A stretch of 64,000 nucleotides of DNA from Pseudomonas sp. Irchel s3f7 (GTDB lineage: Bacteria > Pseudomonadota > Gammaproteobacteria > Pseudomonadales > Pseudomonadaceae). Position 1 is the first letter of the stretch. Each line of letters opens with the position of its first letter. The stretch lies in assembly GCF_900187615.1 (NCBI RefSeq), contig NZ_FYDO01000006.1:62001-126000 (forward strand). Reading direction: 5' to 3'. The notes under the pieces were generated by a model. That model was not told the DNA's origin. It saw nothing but the letters and a program-made list of their open reading frames with translations, and ran no database searches. A program made the position numbers and the translations under genes. This document shows, one piece after another, positions 52,226 to 60,256 of the stretch.

Positions 52226-53122
52226 ATGACCTCCAGCGCCGAACACGCCCGCCTGCTGCGGCTGGCCACCCGCGCCTCGGTGGCGGTGGCGTGCACCCTG
52301 ATCGTCGCCAAAGCCATCGCCTGGTGGCTGAGCGGTTCGGTGAGCATGCTCGCCGGCCTCACCGACTCGACGCTCGACGGCGTCACGTCCTTGCTCAACC
52401 TGCTGGCGGTGCATTACGCCTTGCGCCCCGCCGACAATGATCATCGCTACGGGCACGGCAAGGCCGAGTCGTTGGCGGGCATGGCCCAGGCGCTGTTCAT
52501 TGGTGGCAGTGCGGTGCTGATTGCATTGCAGGCCTACGAGCGGTTGAAACACCCCGAACCCGTGGGCGCGCCGTGGATCAGCATCGCGGTGATTGTGTTC
52601 TCGCTCGCGCTGACTGTGGTGTTGTTGATGTTTCAACATCGGGTGGTCAAGGCCACCGGCTCCAACGCGGTGCGCGCCGACTCCCTGCACTACCGCTCGG
52701 ACCTGCTGCTCAACGGCAGCATTCTGATCGCGTTGGTGCTGGCCGGGTTTGGCCTGCATCAGGTCGACCCCTGGTTCGGTCTGGGAATCGCCGCCTACAT
52801 TCTCTGGAGCGCGGTGCAGATCGCCCGGGAGAGTTTTGCAGTATTGATGGATGAAGAACTGCCGCCGGATGTCAGCCAGCACATGCTGGAACTGGCGTGC
52901 AGCGTGCCGGGCGTATTGGGTGCGCATGATCTGCGCACCCGAATCTCCGGCAACCAGTGGTTTGTGCAATTGCATCTGGAGTTGCCGGGAGAGCTGACGT
53001 TGTCAGTCGCCCACGGTATCAGCGACCAGGCCGCGGCAGCCATTCACAACGCCTACCCGCGAGCCGAAGTGCTGGTGCACGCCGATCCGAAGGAAGTGGT
53101 TAACGCCGCCAGGGCTGGCTAG
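52226..53122 (+). CDS. fieF: Cation diffusion facilitator, FieF/YiiP-like
   Basis: A 298-residue CDF-family metal:proton antiporter exporting Fe2+ or Zn2+. Site A ligands appear as LTDSTLDGV (Asp-x3-Asp) in helix 2 and DSLHYRSDLLLNG (His-x3-Asp) in helix 5. The C-terminal cytoplasmic domain (VLGAHDLRTRISGNQWFVQLHLELPG) is complete. Length and domains are standard. It overlaps the broken gene on the other strand by a few bases at its end. Confidence 0.95.
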   Translation: MTSSAEHARLLRLATRASVAVACTLIVAKAIAWWLSGSVSMLAGLTDSTLDGVTSLLNLLAVHYALRPADNDHRYGHGKAESLAGMAQALFIGGSAVLIALQAYERLKHPEPVGAPWISIAVIVFSLALTVVLLMFQHRVVKATGSNAVRADSLHYRSDLLLNGSILIALVLAGFGLHQVDPWFGLGIAAYILWSAVQIARESFAVLMDEELPPDVSQHMLELACSVPGVLGAHDLRTRISGNQWFVQLHLELPGELTLSVAHGISDQAAAAIHNAYPRAEVLVHADPKEVVNAARAG

Positions 53123-53363
53123 TTCACCTGATAACCGCGACTGCTCAGGCAGTTGCCTTGGGCCTGCTGGTAGCCTTGCACCACGCAAGGGTCTGGCCGA
53201 TAGGTCGCCGTCTGCGGGCAAATCCGCTCTGCTGCACCGCGTATAGGTAGCACTCGTAACCGTCCCGATTGACCTGCTCCGGCGACTGGCCGTTGGCCGG
53301 ATACGCCATCACGTCGCACGTTAGTGACAAACCGCTGTATGCGGGAACGAATCTCGATATCAT
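53119..53363 (-). pseudogene. Frameshifted small gene (QSPEQ..RDGYECYLYAVQQSGF family)
   Basis: On the minus strand one frame reads from an ATG at 53363 through VMAYPANGQSPEQVNRDGYECYLYAVQQSGF, then shifts; the neighbouring frame continues PQTATYRPDPCVVQGYQQAQGNCLSSRGYQVN to a stop at 53119. Family proteins normally have SGFDP at the join (GGATTTGACCCG), and here one base is missing (GGATTTGCCCG, near 53220). No signal peptide precedes the conserved part, so the 5' end may also be lost. A sequencing error cannot be excluded. Confidence 0.72.
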
Positions 53364-53435
53364 TCGCAATTAGGCAAGGTTGCCTCGCTGATGACGTGTC
53401 ATTGACACGAAATACGCGCTATCAGGAGATAGAAG

Positions 53436-53669
53436 ATGCATGTTAAATCGGTAACATTCGCTGCAACCCTCCTTCTTTCAGCCCACGCTGCTGCCATGGC
53501 AGAAAATCAGGCTTCGTTTGACAAAGATCTTGTAAAGGATCTGTCGCAAGTCTTGGTTACCAACCCTACCTCCAAAACAGCTCCCTTAGCCCAGCAACAA
53601 GCAGGGCATATGGTTGCTGTGACTACTTGCAAGCTGTTCATGAAGCCGCACCCGCTTGCTTGCAACTAA
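53436..53669 (+). CDS. Small secreted protein of unknown function
   Basis: A 77-residue protein with a signal peptide (MHVKSVTFAATLLLSAHAAAMA, cut about residue 22) and a mature part of about 55 residues with two cysteines (VTTCKLFM and the C-terminal PLACN). AGGAG lies 8 bases before the ATG. I do not recognise the family. It lies in a lower-GC patch with the peptidase E-like gene 56 bases downstream, and a perfect 9-bp hairpin lies between them. Confidence 0.6.
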   Translation: MHVKSVTFAATLLLSAHAAAMAENQASFDKDLVKDLSQVLVTNPTSKTAPLAQQQAGHMVAVTTCKLFMKPHPLACN

Positions 53670-53682
53670 GTTTACTCCACTC

Positions 53683-53704
53683 GAGACCGGCAATCGCCGG
53701 TCTC
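53683..53704 (+). terminator. Hairpin after the small secreted protein gene
   Basis: GAGACCGGC pairs perfectly with GCCGGTCTC around a 4-base loop and is followed by TCCTTTG. It begins 13 bases past the stop of the small secreted protein gene and could be a weak terminator or attenuator before the next gene. Confidence 0.65.
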
Positions 53705-53725
53705 TCCTTTGAACTAGGGGCGAGC

Positions 53726-54445
53726 GTGAAAATCATAACAATTGGGGGCGGTGAAATTTCACAGCTCGAAACTTTAGAACTGGATTCTTTTATCTGCAGT
53801 CAGACAGACAAACGCGAGCCGAAAGCCCTCTTTATCCCAACCGCAAGTGGCGACGCAGAGGGATACTGTAAAACTTTTCAGCATATCTATGGCAAGCAGC
53901 TTGGGTGCAAAGTTGATTTTCTCCTGACTACAAAATCAAACTTCTCTCAACAAGATGCGATACAAAAAATTCTAACTGCTGACCTTGTGTATGTGGGCGG
54001 CGGAAATACGCAAAAGATGCTCAAAATCTGGCGAGACTACGGAATCGATCTGGCCCTTCGCCAAGCAGGACAAAATGGCACAGTCCTGTCTGGCCTGAGT
54101 GCTGGAGCGATCTGCTGGTATGAAGCAGGGCTTAGCGACTCGGATCGGTTCTCAGCCGTTGAAGGTTCAAGCTGGAGCCTGAAGCGGCTTGAAGGGCTGG
54201 GTTTTCTGCCGGGCGTTTTCTGCCCTCACCTCGATAAAGAGCAGAGACATGAACCTCTGCTGAATCTTGTTGGCTCCTCCGGAGAAAGGGCCGTTGCTTG
54301 TGACAATGGCGCTGCGATCTTCTGGGAGAATGGTGTCGCTCGAGTCTTCACTTCTCTCCCTCGCGCATACGCTTACATCTACACCGAGCAGTCTGGTGAG
54401 GTGCGCGCTGATCGATTTGCCTCGGGTGAAAAACTGCCATTGTGA
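53726..54445 (+). CDS. Peptidase E (S51)-like / type 1 glutamine-amidotransferase-like protein
   Basis: A 239-residue protein of the S51 peptidase family (aspartyl dipeptidase and cyanophycinase relatives). The nucleophile is in LSGLSAGAICWYE (GxSAG), the substrate-loop motif is VYVGGGNTQKML, and a histidine-containing PGVFCPHLDKEQRHE follows. The start is the GTG at 53726 with AGGGG upstream; no ATG gives the conserved MKIITIGGGEISQ start. Codon use and GC are lower than in neighbouring genes, suggesting transfer. Substrate unknown. Confidence 0.83.
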   Translation: MKIITIGGGEISQLETLELDSFICSQTDKREPKALFIPTASGDAEGYCKTFQHIYGKQLGCKVDFLLTTKSNFSQQDAIQKILTADLVYVGGGNTQKMLKIWRDYGIDLALRQAGQNGTVLSGLSAGAICWYEAGLSDSDRFSAVEGSSWSLKRLEGLGFLPGVFCPHLDKEQRHEPLLNLVGSSGERAVACDNGAAIFWENGVARVFTSLPRAYAYIYTEQSGEVRADRFASGEKLPL

Positions 54446-54483
54446 TCCCTCAAGCCGTCCAAACGTAAAGGGTGACCGCATCC

Positions 54484-54510
54484 ACCCTCCCCCGTCATGG
54501 CCGGGGAGGG
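54484..54510 (+). terminator. Terminator-like hairpin after the peptidase E-like gene
   Basis: CCCTCCCC pairs with GGGGAGGG around an 11-base loop, starting about 40 bases after the gene, and is followed by GGTACCCGTTTTCT. It may end the peptidase transcript. Confidence 0.55.
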
Positions 54511-55250
54511 GGTACCCGTTTTCTACCGAGGTGAGCGAGATTAGCGGGGCATCAAGCTGCTCCATTTTTTGATTGCTGGACTCAGCAGCCAATCCCACCG
54601 GCTCCCGCCCCAACGGCTTGTCCACACCACCGACGGCGTCCGCGCCAAACCCATGCACTCATTTACTGGGGCGTTTCGACATCTCCCCGACGCACCAACA
54701 ACTCAAACACATCCCGCAGCCCCCCCCATGACCAGATCATCCCGCAAAATCAGGCTCTGAACTTTCGACTAATAAGCCGATTCGAGGGAAAAGAGGGCGA
54801 CGATTTCTAGATGCAATTCCATGAGTGAAAACCTTGATGAATGTCGTACTGACCGAGGAAGTGAAAATCAAAAAATCGCTGGCAAGCCAAGCCTTACCGG
54901 CCAGCGGTGGACGGGGTGGCTTATTTGCGCAAAGAAAAAGGGGAGACCCGTCGGCCTCCCCTTGAGAACTTCGTCCTGGCTCAACGCTTTTGACGTTGGC
55001 TCACCTCACGCCGTCTTCTGGACAGTGTGTAGCTCGGGGGCCAGCACATCCCCGGTGGGGGGTGGCGGCCGCAGCTGGCCTGATTCGGCGAGTTGCAGTG
55101 GACTGTTTGTCCGAGCAGTGATTCTGGTGATAAGAATAGGCCTGGAGCGCCGGCAGAGGATTGCGAAGATTGCTGATTTAAACATCACTTGCGCAATTTT
55201 TAACCCTGGATAGATAATCCACCGCAATAGTTACGACAAAGGACTGATTG
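54511..55250. other. Gene-poor stretch before the Lrp regulator
   Basis: No coding region is supported in these roughly 740 bases; short open frames on both strands lack homology I recognise. It contains a terminator-like hairpin facing the minus strand and a lone REP-like half element near 54870. It may hold decayed genes or an unrecognised RNA. The Lrp promoter must lie near the right end. Confidence 0.4.
54938..54963 (-). terminator. Minus-strand terminator without an obvious gene
   Basis: AAGGGGAG (54938-54945) pairs with CTCCCCTT (54956-54963), and on the minus strand the hairpin is followed by a T run. No minus-strand gene ends next to it; the candidate frame 55006-55227 is unconvincing. 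Confidence 0.55.
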
Positions 55251-55730
55251 ATGAGCAAGCTCGACCGTTATGACCTGAGTATTTTGGCGGAATTGCAGCG
55301 TGACGCGCGCATCTCCAACCAGGAGCTGGCCGAGCGCATCGGCCTGTCGCCTTCGCCGTGCTCGCGACGGGTCAAGCAACTGGAGGACGACGGCTACATT
55401 TCCCGCCAGGTCGCCCTGCTCGACCGCAAAATGCTTGGTCTGAGCCTGACCGCCTACGTGCTGATCGGCATGGACCGTCACACGCCGGAGCGTTTCGAGA
55501 ACTTCGAAGCGGCCATTCGCACCTTGCCGCAAGTGCTCGAATGCAGCCTGGTGACCGGGATGGACGCCGACTACCAGCTCAAGGTTGTGGTGCCGGACAT
55601 GGATCACTATCAGAAGCTGCTGCTGGGACACCTGACCCGGATTGAAGGCGTGACCAGTGTGCGCTCGAGTTTTGTGCTCAATCAGGTATTGAACAGCACC
55701 GAACTGCCGTTGACTCATCTGCGCAGTTGA
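55251..55730 (+). CDS. Lrp/AsnC-family transcriptional regulator
   Basis: A 159-residue regulator with helix-turn-helix (LDRYDLSILAELQRDARISNQELAERIGLSPSPCSRRVKQLEDDGYI) and an AsnC/RAM ligand domain (LVTGMDADYQLKVVVPDMDHYQKLL). The ATG at 55251 is used; a TTG codon precedes it in frame. No paired target gene is evident in the gene-poor stretch upstream. Confidence 0.92.
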   Translation: MSKLDRYDLSILAELQRDARISNQELAERIGLSPSPCSRRVKQLEDDGYISRQVALLDRKMLGLSLTAYVLIGMDRHTPERFENFEAAIRTLPQVLECSLVTGMDADYQLKVVVPDMDHYQKLLLGHLTRIEGVTSVRSSFVLNQVLNSTELPLTHLRS

Positions 55731-55736
55731 GGACGC

Positions 55737-55828
55737 TATCGCTGGCAAGCCAGCTCCTACAGGTTTTGAGTCGGTCACAATGTTGTGACCGGCGCTAGAC
55801 CTTGTAGGAGCTGGCTTGCCGGCGATGG
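55737..55828. repeat. REP-type inverted repeat
   Basis: TATCGCTGGCAAGCCAGCTCCTACAGG on the left, CTTGTAGGAGCTGGCTTGCCGGCGATGG on the right. Between the arms, GGTCACAATGTTGTGACC is itself a perfect palindrome. It lies between two genes reading the same way. Confidence 0.82.
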
Positions 55829-55944
55829 GGCCGGCACAGGCGACGAATGACTGCGACACACCGACGCAGGTCAATACTGCACGCTGCCTGCCGGGCGTAT
55901 ACTCCCCGCGCCCTTTTTAGCCGCGTGCGCGCTGGAGATGTTCG

Positions 55945-56154
55945 ATGGATCCTGCAGTATTCGAAGAGTGGATGATGACCGGACTGGTCAGCATCCTGAT
56001 CATTTTCATGGGTTTCATCGTCTGGGATCTGGCGAAGAAGTCCAAGGCCGGGCGCTTTGGCTCGTTCATTCTGTTCTTCGTGCTGGGCCTGGGCGTGGCA
56101 GCGTTCATCATCAAGAGCGTGGTGATCGGCCTGATCGAATCCGGCACGTTATAA
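55945..56154 (+). CDS. DUF2788 small membrane protein
   Basis: A 69-residue protein with two hydrophobic helices (about residues 12-28 and 39-63) and the start [17 protein letters not shown]. Both length and sequence match DUF2788. Its function is unknown. Its end overlaps the convergent rluE-like gene by six bases. Confidence 0.88.
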   Translation: MDPAVFEEWMMTGLVSILIIFMGFIVWDLAKKSKAGRFGSFILFFVLGLGVAAFIIKSVVIGLIESGTL

Positions 56155-56784
56155 GCGCGCCGGTACTTCCTTCCACTGGCCCTGATCGAGCCCTTCGATC
56201 GTCCAGTCGCCGATCCTGACCCGCACCAGGCGCAACGTCGGCAACCCGACCGCCGCCGTCATGCGCCGCACCTGCCGGTTACGCCCTTCGCGAATCACCA
56301 GTTCCAGCCAACTGGTTGGCACGCTTTTGCGGAACCGTACCGGCGGGTTGCGGGGCCACAATTCAGGCTCATCCAGTTGTCGCGCTTCGGCAGGTAACGT
56401 CATGCCGTCATTCAATTCGACCCCGTCACGCAAGCGCTGCAATTGCTCAGTGCTCGGCTCGCCTTCGACCTGAACCCAATAGGTCTTGGCGAGCTTGTGT
56501 TTCGGATCAGCGATGCGCGCCTGAAGCTGGCCGTCGTTGGTCAGCAACAACAAGCCTTCGCTGTCGCGGTCCAGACGCCCTGCCGGGTAGATCCCGGGAA
56601 TGTCGATAAAGTCCTTGAGCGTCGCCCGCCCTTCGCCGTCGCTGAATTGCGTCAGCACATCGAACGGTTTGTTGAACAGGATCAGTTTCGGCTCGGCTGG
56701 CGGAGCCTTGGCGACACGGCGCGGGGCTGCAGCAGAAGGCTTCGCGCCAGGGCGGCGGGAAACGGGGCGTTGAGGACGGGACAT
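56149..56784 (-). CDS. rluE: 23S rRNA pseudouridine synthase, RluE-like
   Basis: A 211-residue RsuA/RluB/E/F-family pseudouridine synthase. The catalytic Asp lies in [18 protein letters not shown], and [11 protein letters not shown], with the C-terminal [11 protein letters not shown], complete the fold. There is no N-terminal S4 domain, which fits RluE (modifies U2457 of 23S rRNA). The basic N-terminal tail ([22 protein letters not shown]) is longer than in E. coli. Confidence 0.9.
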   Translation of the reverse strand: MSRPQRPVSRRPGAKPSAAAPRRVAKAPPAEPKLILFNKPFDVLTQFSDGEGRATLKDFIDIPGIYPAGRLDRDSEGLLLLTNDGQLQARIADPKHKLAKTYWVQVEGEPSTEQLQRLRDGVELNDGMTLPAEARQLDEPELWPRNPPVRFRKSVPTSWLELVIREGRNRQVRRMTAAVGLPTLRLVRVRIGDWTIEGLDQGQWKEVPARL

Positions 56785-56853
56785 GGCGAAGAGAACATCT
56801 AGCGATCAGGGCTGACAATGCTAGTGCCCCGACCGCTAAATGACCATCGCGAA

Positions 56854-58326
56854 TCAGCGGAACGGCGGCTCGTCGAAGCTGCGCAGTTTGCGCGAGTGCA
56901 ACGAGTTGAGCTCGGTGCGCAGCAAATCCACGGCGGCGATGCCGATCTTCAGGTGCTGGCTGACCGCACGCTCATAGAACGCGTTGGCCGAGCCCGGCAG
57001 CTTGATCTCGCTGTGCAAAGGCTTGTCCGACACGCACAGCAACGTGCCGTACGGCACCCGCAAACGATATCCCTGAGCAGCAATGGTCCCGCTTTCCATG
57101 TCCACCGCCACGGCGCGAGACAAGTTGATCAGCGGACGTTCCTGGGCCCAGCGCAGCTCCCAGTTGCGGTCGTCGTAAGTCAGCACGGTGCCGGTGCGCA
57201 GGCGTTTCTTCAGTTCATCACCCTTCTCCCCGGTGACATTGGCTGCCGCCTGCTGAAGCGCCATCTGCACTTCGGCCAGGGCCGGAATCGGAATGTTCGG
57301 CGGCACGACCCGGTCGAGAATCCCGTCACGACGCATGTAAGCGTGCGCCAGCACGTAGTCGCCAATGGTCTGCGACTGACGCAAGCCACCACAGTGGCCG
57401 ATCATCAGCCAGCAGTGCGGACGCAGCACGGCCAGGTGATCGGTGATGTTCTTGGCGTTGGACGGGCCAACGCCGATGTTGACCAGGGTGACGCCATGAC
57501 CGTCGCTCGCGATCAGGTGATAGGCCGGCATCTGGTAGCGGTGCCAGACCACGCCCGCGGCAATCGCCGACGCTTCGCCGTGATCCATGCTCTTTTCGAT
57601 GATCACGTTGCCCGGCAGGACCATGCGCACAAAACGCGGGTCGCTGCGCAATTGTTCCAGGCCATGGACGATGAACTGGTCGACGTAGCGGTGATAGTTG
57701 GTCAGCAAAATCCACGGCTGCACATGACGCCAGTCGCTGCCGGTGTAATGCACCAGTCGGCGCAGTGAGAAATCCACCCGTGCTGCATCGAACAAGGCCA
57801 GCGGCAGCGGATCGGTGTTTTCCCAATCGTACAAGCCGTCGGCAATACCGTCGGTCGCTGCCGACAGGTCCGTGCTCGGGAACACCCGCGCCAGCACCGC
57901 AGCAGTCACACCGGAGCCAGCCAGCTCATCGCCCTGCTCAACCACGTACGGGTAAGGAATGTTCTGCTGGCTGACGCCGACTTCGACCGTCACGGTGAAG
58001 TCGTGCATCAACGGCACGAGTTGTTCCAACAGGTATTTACGGAATGCGGCGGGATGGGTGACGGTGACGCTGTAAGTGCCCGGCAACTGCACCTTGGCGT
58101 AAGCGCGGGTGGTCTGCGGGACTTCCCCCTGGCAGAGGTAGGTCAGGCGTAATTCGGGATAGCGGAACATCGAGCGCTGCTCGGCATCGGGCTCGACACG
58201 ATCCTTGAGGTAACGCTTGAGCGCCTGGCTCAGCGCAACGGTTGCACGATTGTGCAAGTGAGCAAGCCGGTCCACGGCTTGCTCGGCGGTTTGAACGACA
58301 ATAAAAGCTTCGGTCACGATCAGCAT
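56854..58326 (-). CDS. amn: AMP nucleosidase
   Basis: A 490-residue AMP nucleosidase, which hydrolyses AMP to adenine and ribose 5-phosphate. The N-terminal AMP-nucleosidase domain is followed by the phosphorylase-like catalytic domain (LVNIGVGPSNAKNITDHLAVLRPHCWLMIGHCGGLR, VAVDMESGTIAAQGYRLRVPYGTLLCVSD). Length matches the family. The ATG at 58326 is used; nine further in-frame residues are possible. It starts the amn / aidB-like / ladS / thiD order shared with P. aeruginosa. Confidence 0.93.
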   Translation of the reverse strand: MLIVTEAFIVVQTAEQAVDRLAHLHNRATVALSQALKRYLKDRVEPDAEQRSMFRYPELRLTYLCQGEVPQTTRAYAKVQLPGTYSVTVTHPAAFRKYLLEQLVPLMHDFTVTVEVGVSQQNIPYPYVVEQGDELAGSGVTAAVLARVFPSTDLSAATDGIADGLYDWENTDPLPLALFDAARVDFSLRRLVHYTGSDWRHVQPWILLTNYHRYVDQFIVHGLEQLRSDPRFVRMVLPGNVIIEKSMDHGEASAIAAGVVWHRYQMPAYHLIASDGHGVTLVNIGVGPSNAKNITDHLAVLRPHCWLMIGHCGGLRQSQTIGDYVLAHAYMRRDGILDRVVPPNIPIPALAEVQMALQQAAANVTGEKGDELKKRLRTGTVLTYDDRNWELRWAQERPLINLSRAVAVDMESGTIAAQGYRLRVPYGTLLCVSDKPLHSEIKLPGSANAFYERAVSQHLKIGIAAVDLLRTELNSLHSRKLRSFDEPPFR

Positions 58327-58426
58327 CCTGTGTTCTGACTTGCAGACCTTCATCTTGCCTGCATCGTCGCTTCACGGGAACAGTGGCGTATTGGCAATGC
58401 AGAAGAATTGCGGTGAATGCAAAACC

Positions 58427-58520
58427 CCTGTGGGAGCCAGCCTGCTGGCGATAGCGCAATTACATTCACCCTGTCTGTTGGCTGTGGCACCGTTATCGCC
58501 AGCAGGCTGGCTCCCACAGG
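58427..58520. repeat. REP-type inverted repeat
   Basis: CCTGTGGGAGCCAGCCTGCTGGCGATAG on the left, TTATCGCCAGCAGGCTGGCTCCCACAGG on the right. It has CCAGCCTGCTGG instead of CCGGCTTGCTGG. It lies between two minus-strand genes. Confidence 0.85.
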
Positions 58521-58532
58521 TTTTTAAAGTGT

Positions 58533-60182
58533 TCAGAATCCTTGCGGGGTCGAGCGGGCGACAATCGCCTCCACATCCAGGCCGCGTGGCAAGGCGCCGT
58601 AAACCCGACCGTTCGAACCAAGGCGACTGGCAATAAACGCATCACTGACCACCGCATTCCCCGCCTCCAGCAACAGCTTGGCCTGCAACCCCAACGCAAT
58701 GTCTTCGGTCAGTTGTCGCGCCCGGTACTGAATGTCACCGGTGTCTTTGAACGCCGCCTGCAATTGATGAATGTGCGCCGCCAGCCGTTTATCGCCATGG
58801 CCATCGCCCAATTCGCTGAACAGCACATCGAGAACGCCCGGTTCTTTGGACAGAGCACGCAGCACATCAAGGCACTGCACGTTGCCGGAGCCTTCCCACG
58901 TCGAGTTCACCGGCGCCTCGCGATAAAGACGCGGCAGGATGCTGTCTTCGACGTAACCGGCGCCCCCCATGCATTCGGCAGCCTCGTTGATCATCGCCGG
59001 TGCGCGTTTGCAGATCCAATACTTGCCCACTGCCGTGACCAGTCGCGCAAATTTGGCTTCATGGCTGTCATCCAGATGATCCAGCGCCTTGCCCATGCGC
59101 AGGCTCAACGCCAGAGCCGCTTCACTTTCCAGCGCCAGATCCGCCAGCACGTTTTGCATCAAGGGTTGTTCGCTGAGCAACTTGCCGCCCACCGAACGAT
59201 GAGCGCAGTGGTGGCTGGCCTGGGTCAGCGCCTGGCGCATCAGTGAACTGGAACCGACCATGCAATCGAAGCGGGTCATGGCGACCATCTCGATGATCGT
59301 CGGAACGCCGCGCCCTTCTTCACCGACCATCCATGCCAGCGCCCCCCGGAACTCCACTTCGCTGGAAGCGTTGGAGCAATTGCCGAGTTTGTTTTTGAGG
59401 CGCTGAATGTAGAACTGATTGCGCGTGTCGTCCGGGCGATGGCGCGGCAGCAGGAAGCAGGTCAGGCCTTTGTCTGTCTGCGCCAGGGTCAGGAAGGCAT
59501 CGCACATCGGCGCCGAACAGAACCATTTGTGCCCTAGCAGCTCGTAAGCCTGACCGGGACCGCTGGCGCCAACCGGATACGCCTTGGTGGTGTTGGCACG
59601 CACATCGGTGCCGCCCTGCTTCTCGGTCATCGCCATGCCGATGGTGACGCCAGCCTTGTGGGCCATACCAACGTTGCGCGGGTCATATTCAGTGGCGAGG
59701 ATTTTCGGCAGCCATTGTTTCGCCAGATTCGGTTGCAGACGCAGCGCCGGGACACTGGCAAAGGTCATGGTCAGCGGGCAGCCACTGCCAGCTTCGGCCT
59801 GGCTGTGCAGATACGTCATGGCGGCGCGGGCGACATGGGCGCCGTCCTGCGGGTGCGCCCAGGGCAGCGAGGTCAAGCCGTGCTCGACCGCCGTGCGCAT
59901 CAGTTCGTGATAGGCCGGATGAAATTCCACCAGGTCGATGCGATGACCAAACCGGTCATGACTGCTGAACACCGGCTTGTTCTGATTGGCCAGGAACCCC
60001 GCTTCCATCAGCGGCCCGCCGGCCAGTGCGCCGTAGGCGTCGATCCGCGATTCGGCCCAGCCGGCACCGAACCGCCGCGACCATTCCTGCAATGGCAAGT
60101 CGATGCGGTACAGGTTGGCGCCGTCCAGTGACGGCGGCTGGTTGGTGACTTCGTGGGTTTCGGCGAACTGATGCAGGTTCAT
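58533..60182 (-). CDS. Acyl-CoA dehydrogenase, AidB-like
   Basis: A 549-residue flavoprotein of the AidB branch of the acyl-CoA dehydrogenases (AidB of E. coli is about 541). Signatures include GMAMTEKQGGTDVRANTTKAYPVG, WFCSAPMCDAFLTLAQ and AAECMGGAGYVEDSILPRLYREAPVNSTWEGSGNVQCLDVLRA. AidB-type proteins bind DNA and have been linked to protection from alkylation; whether this one oxidises an acyl-CoA is not clear. The ATG at 60182 starts MNLHQFAET. Confidence 0.88.
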   Translation of the reverse strand: MNLHQFAETHEVTNQPPSLDGANLYRIDLPLQEWSRRFGAGWAESRIDAYGALAGGPLMEAGFLANQNKPVFSSHDRFGHRIDLVEFHPAYHELMRTAVEHGLTSLPWAHPQDGAHVARAAMTYLHSQAEAGSGCPLTMTFASVPALRLQPNLAKQWLPKILATEYDPRNVGMAHKAGVTIGMAMTEKQGGTDVRANTTKAYPVGASGPGQAYELLGHKWFCSAPMCDAFLTLAQTDKGLTCFLLPRHRPDDTRNQFYIQRLKNKLGNCSNASSEVEFRGALAWMVGEEGRGVPTIIEMVAMTRFDCMVGSSSLMRQALTQASHHCAHRSVGGKLLSEQPLMQNVLADLALESEAALALSLRMGKALDHLDDSHEAKFARLVTAVGKYWICKRAPAMINEAAECMGGAGYVEDSILPRLYREAPVNSTWEGSGNVQCLDVLRALSKEPGVLDVLFSELGDGHGDKRLAAHIHQLQAAFKDTGDIQYRARQLTEDIALGLQAKLLLEAGNAVVSDAFIASRLGSNGRVYGALPRGLDVEAIVARSTPQGF

Positions 60183-60256
60183 GACAGGGCTCCTTTGGTC
60201 GGCCAAGGGACTTCAGTTAAGCACCGCCCCATGACCGAAAAAAGTGTCATATCCGC

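Noticed and set aside
55006..55227. A 73-codon minus-strand frame near the Lrp gene.
   Set aside because: It overlaps the Lrp promoter, has no ribosome site and no recognisable sequence; only the downstream terminator hints at a transcript.
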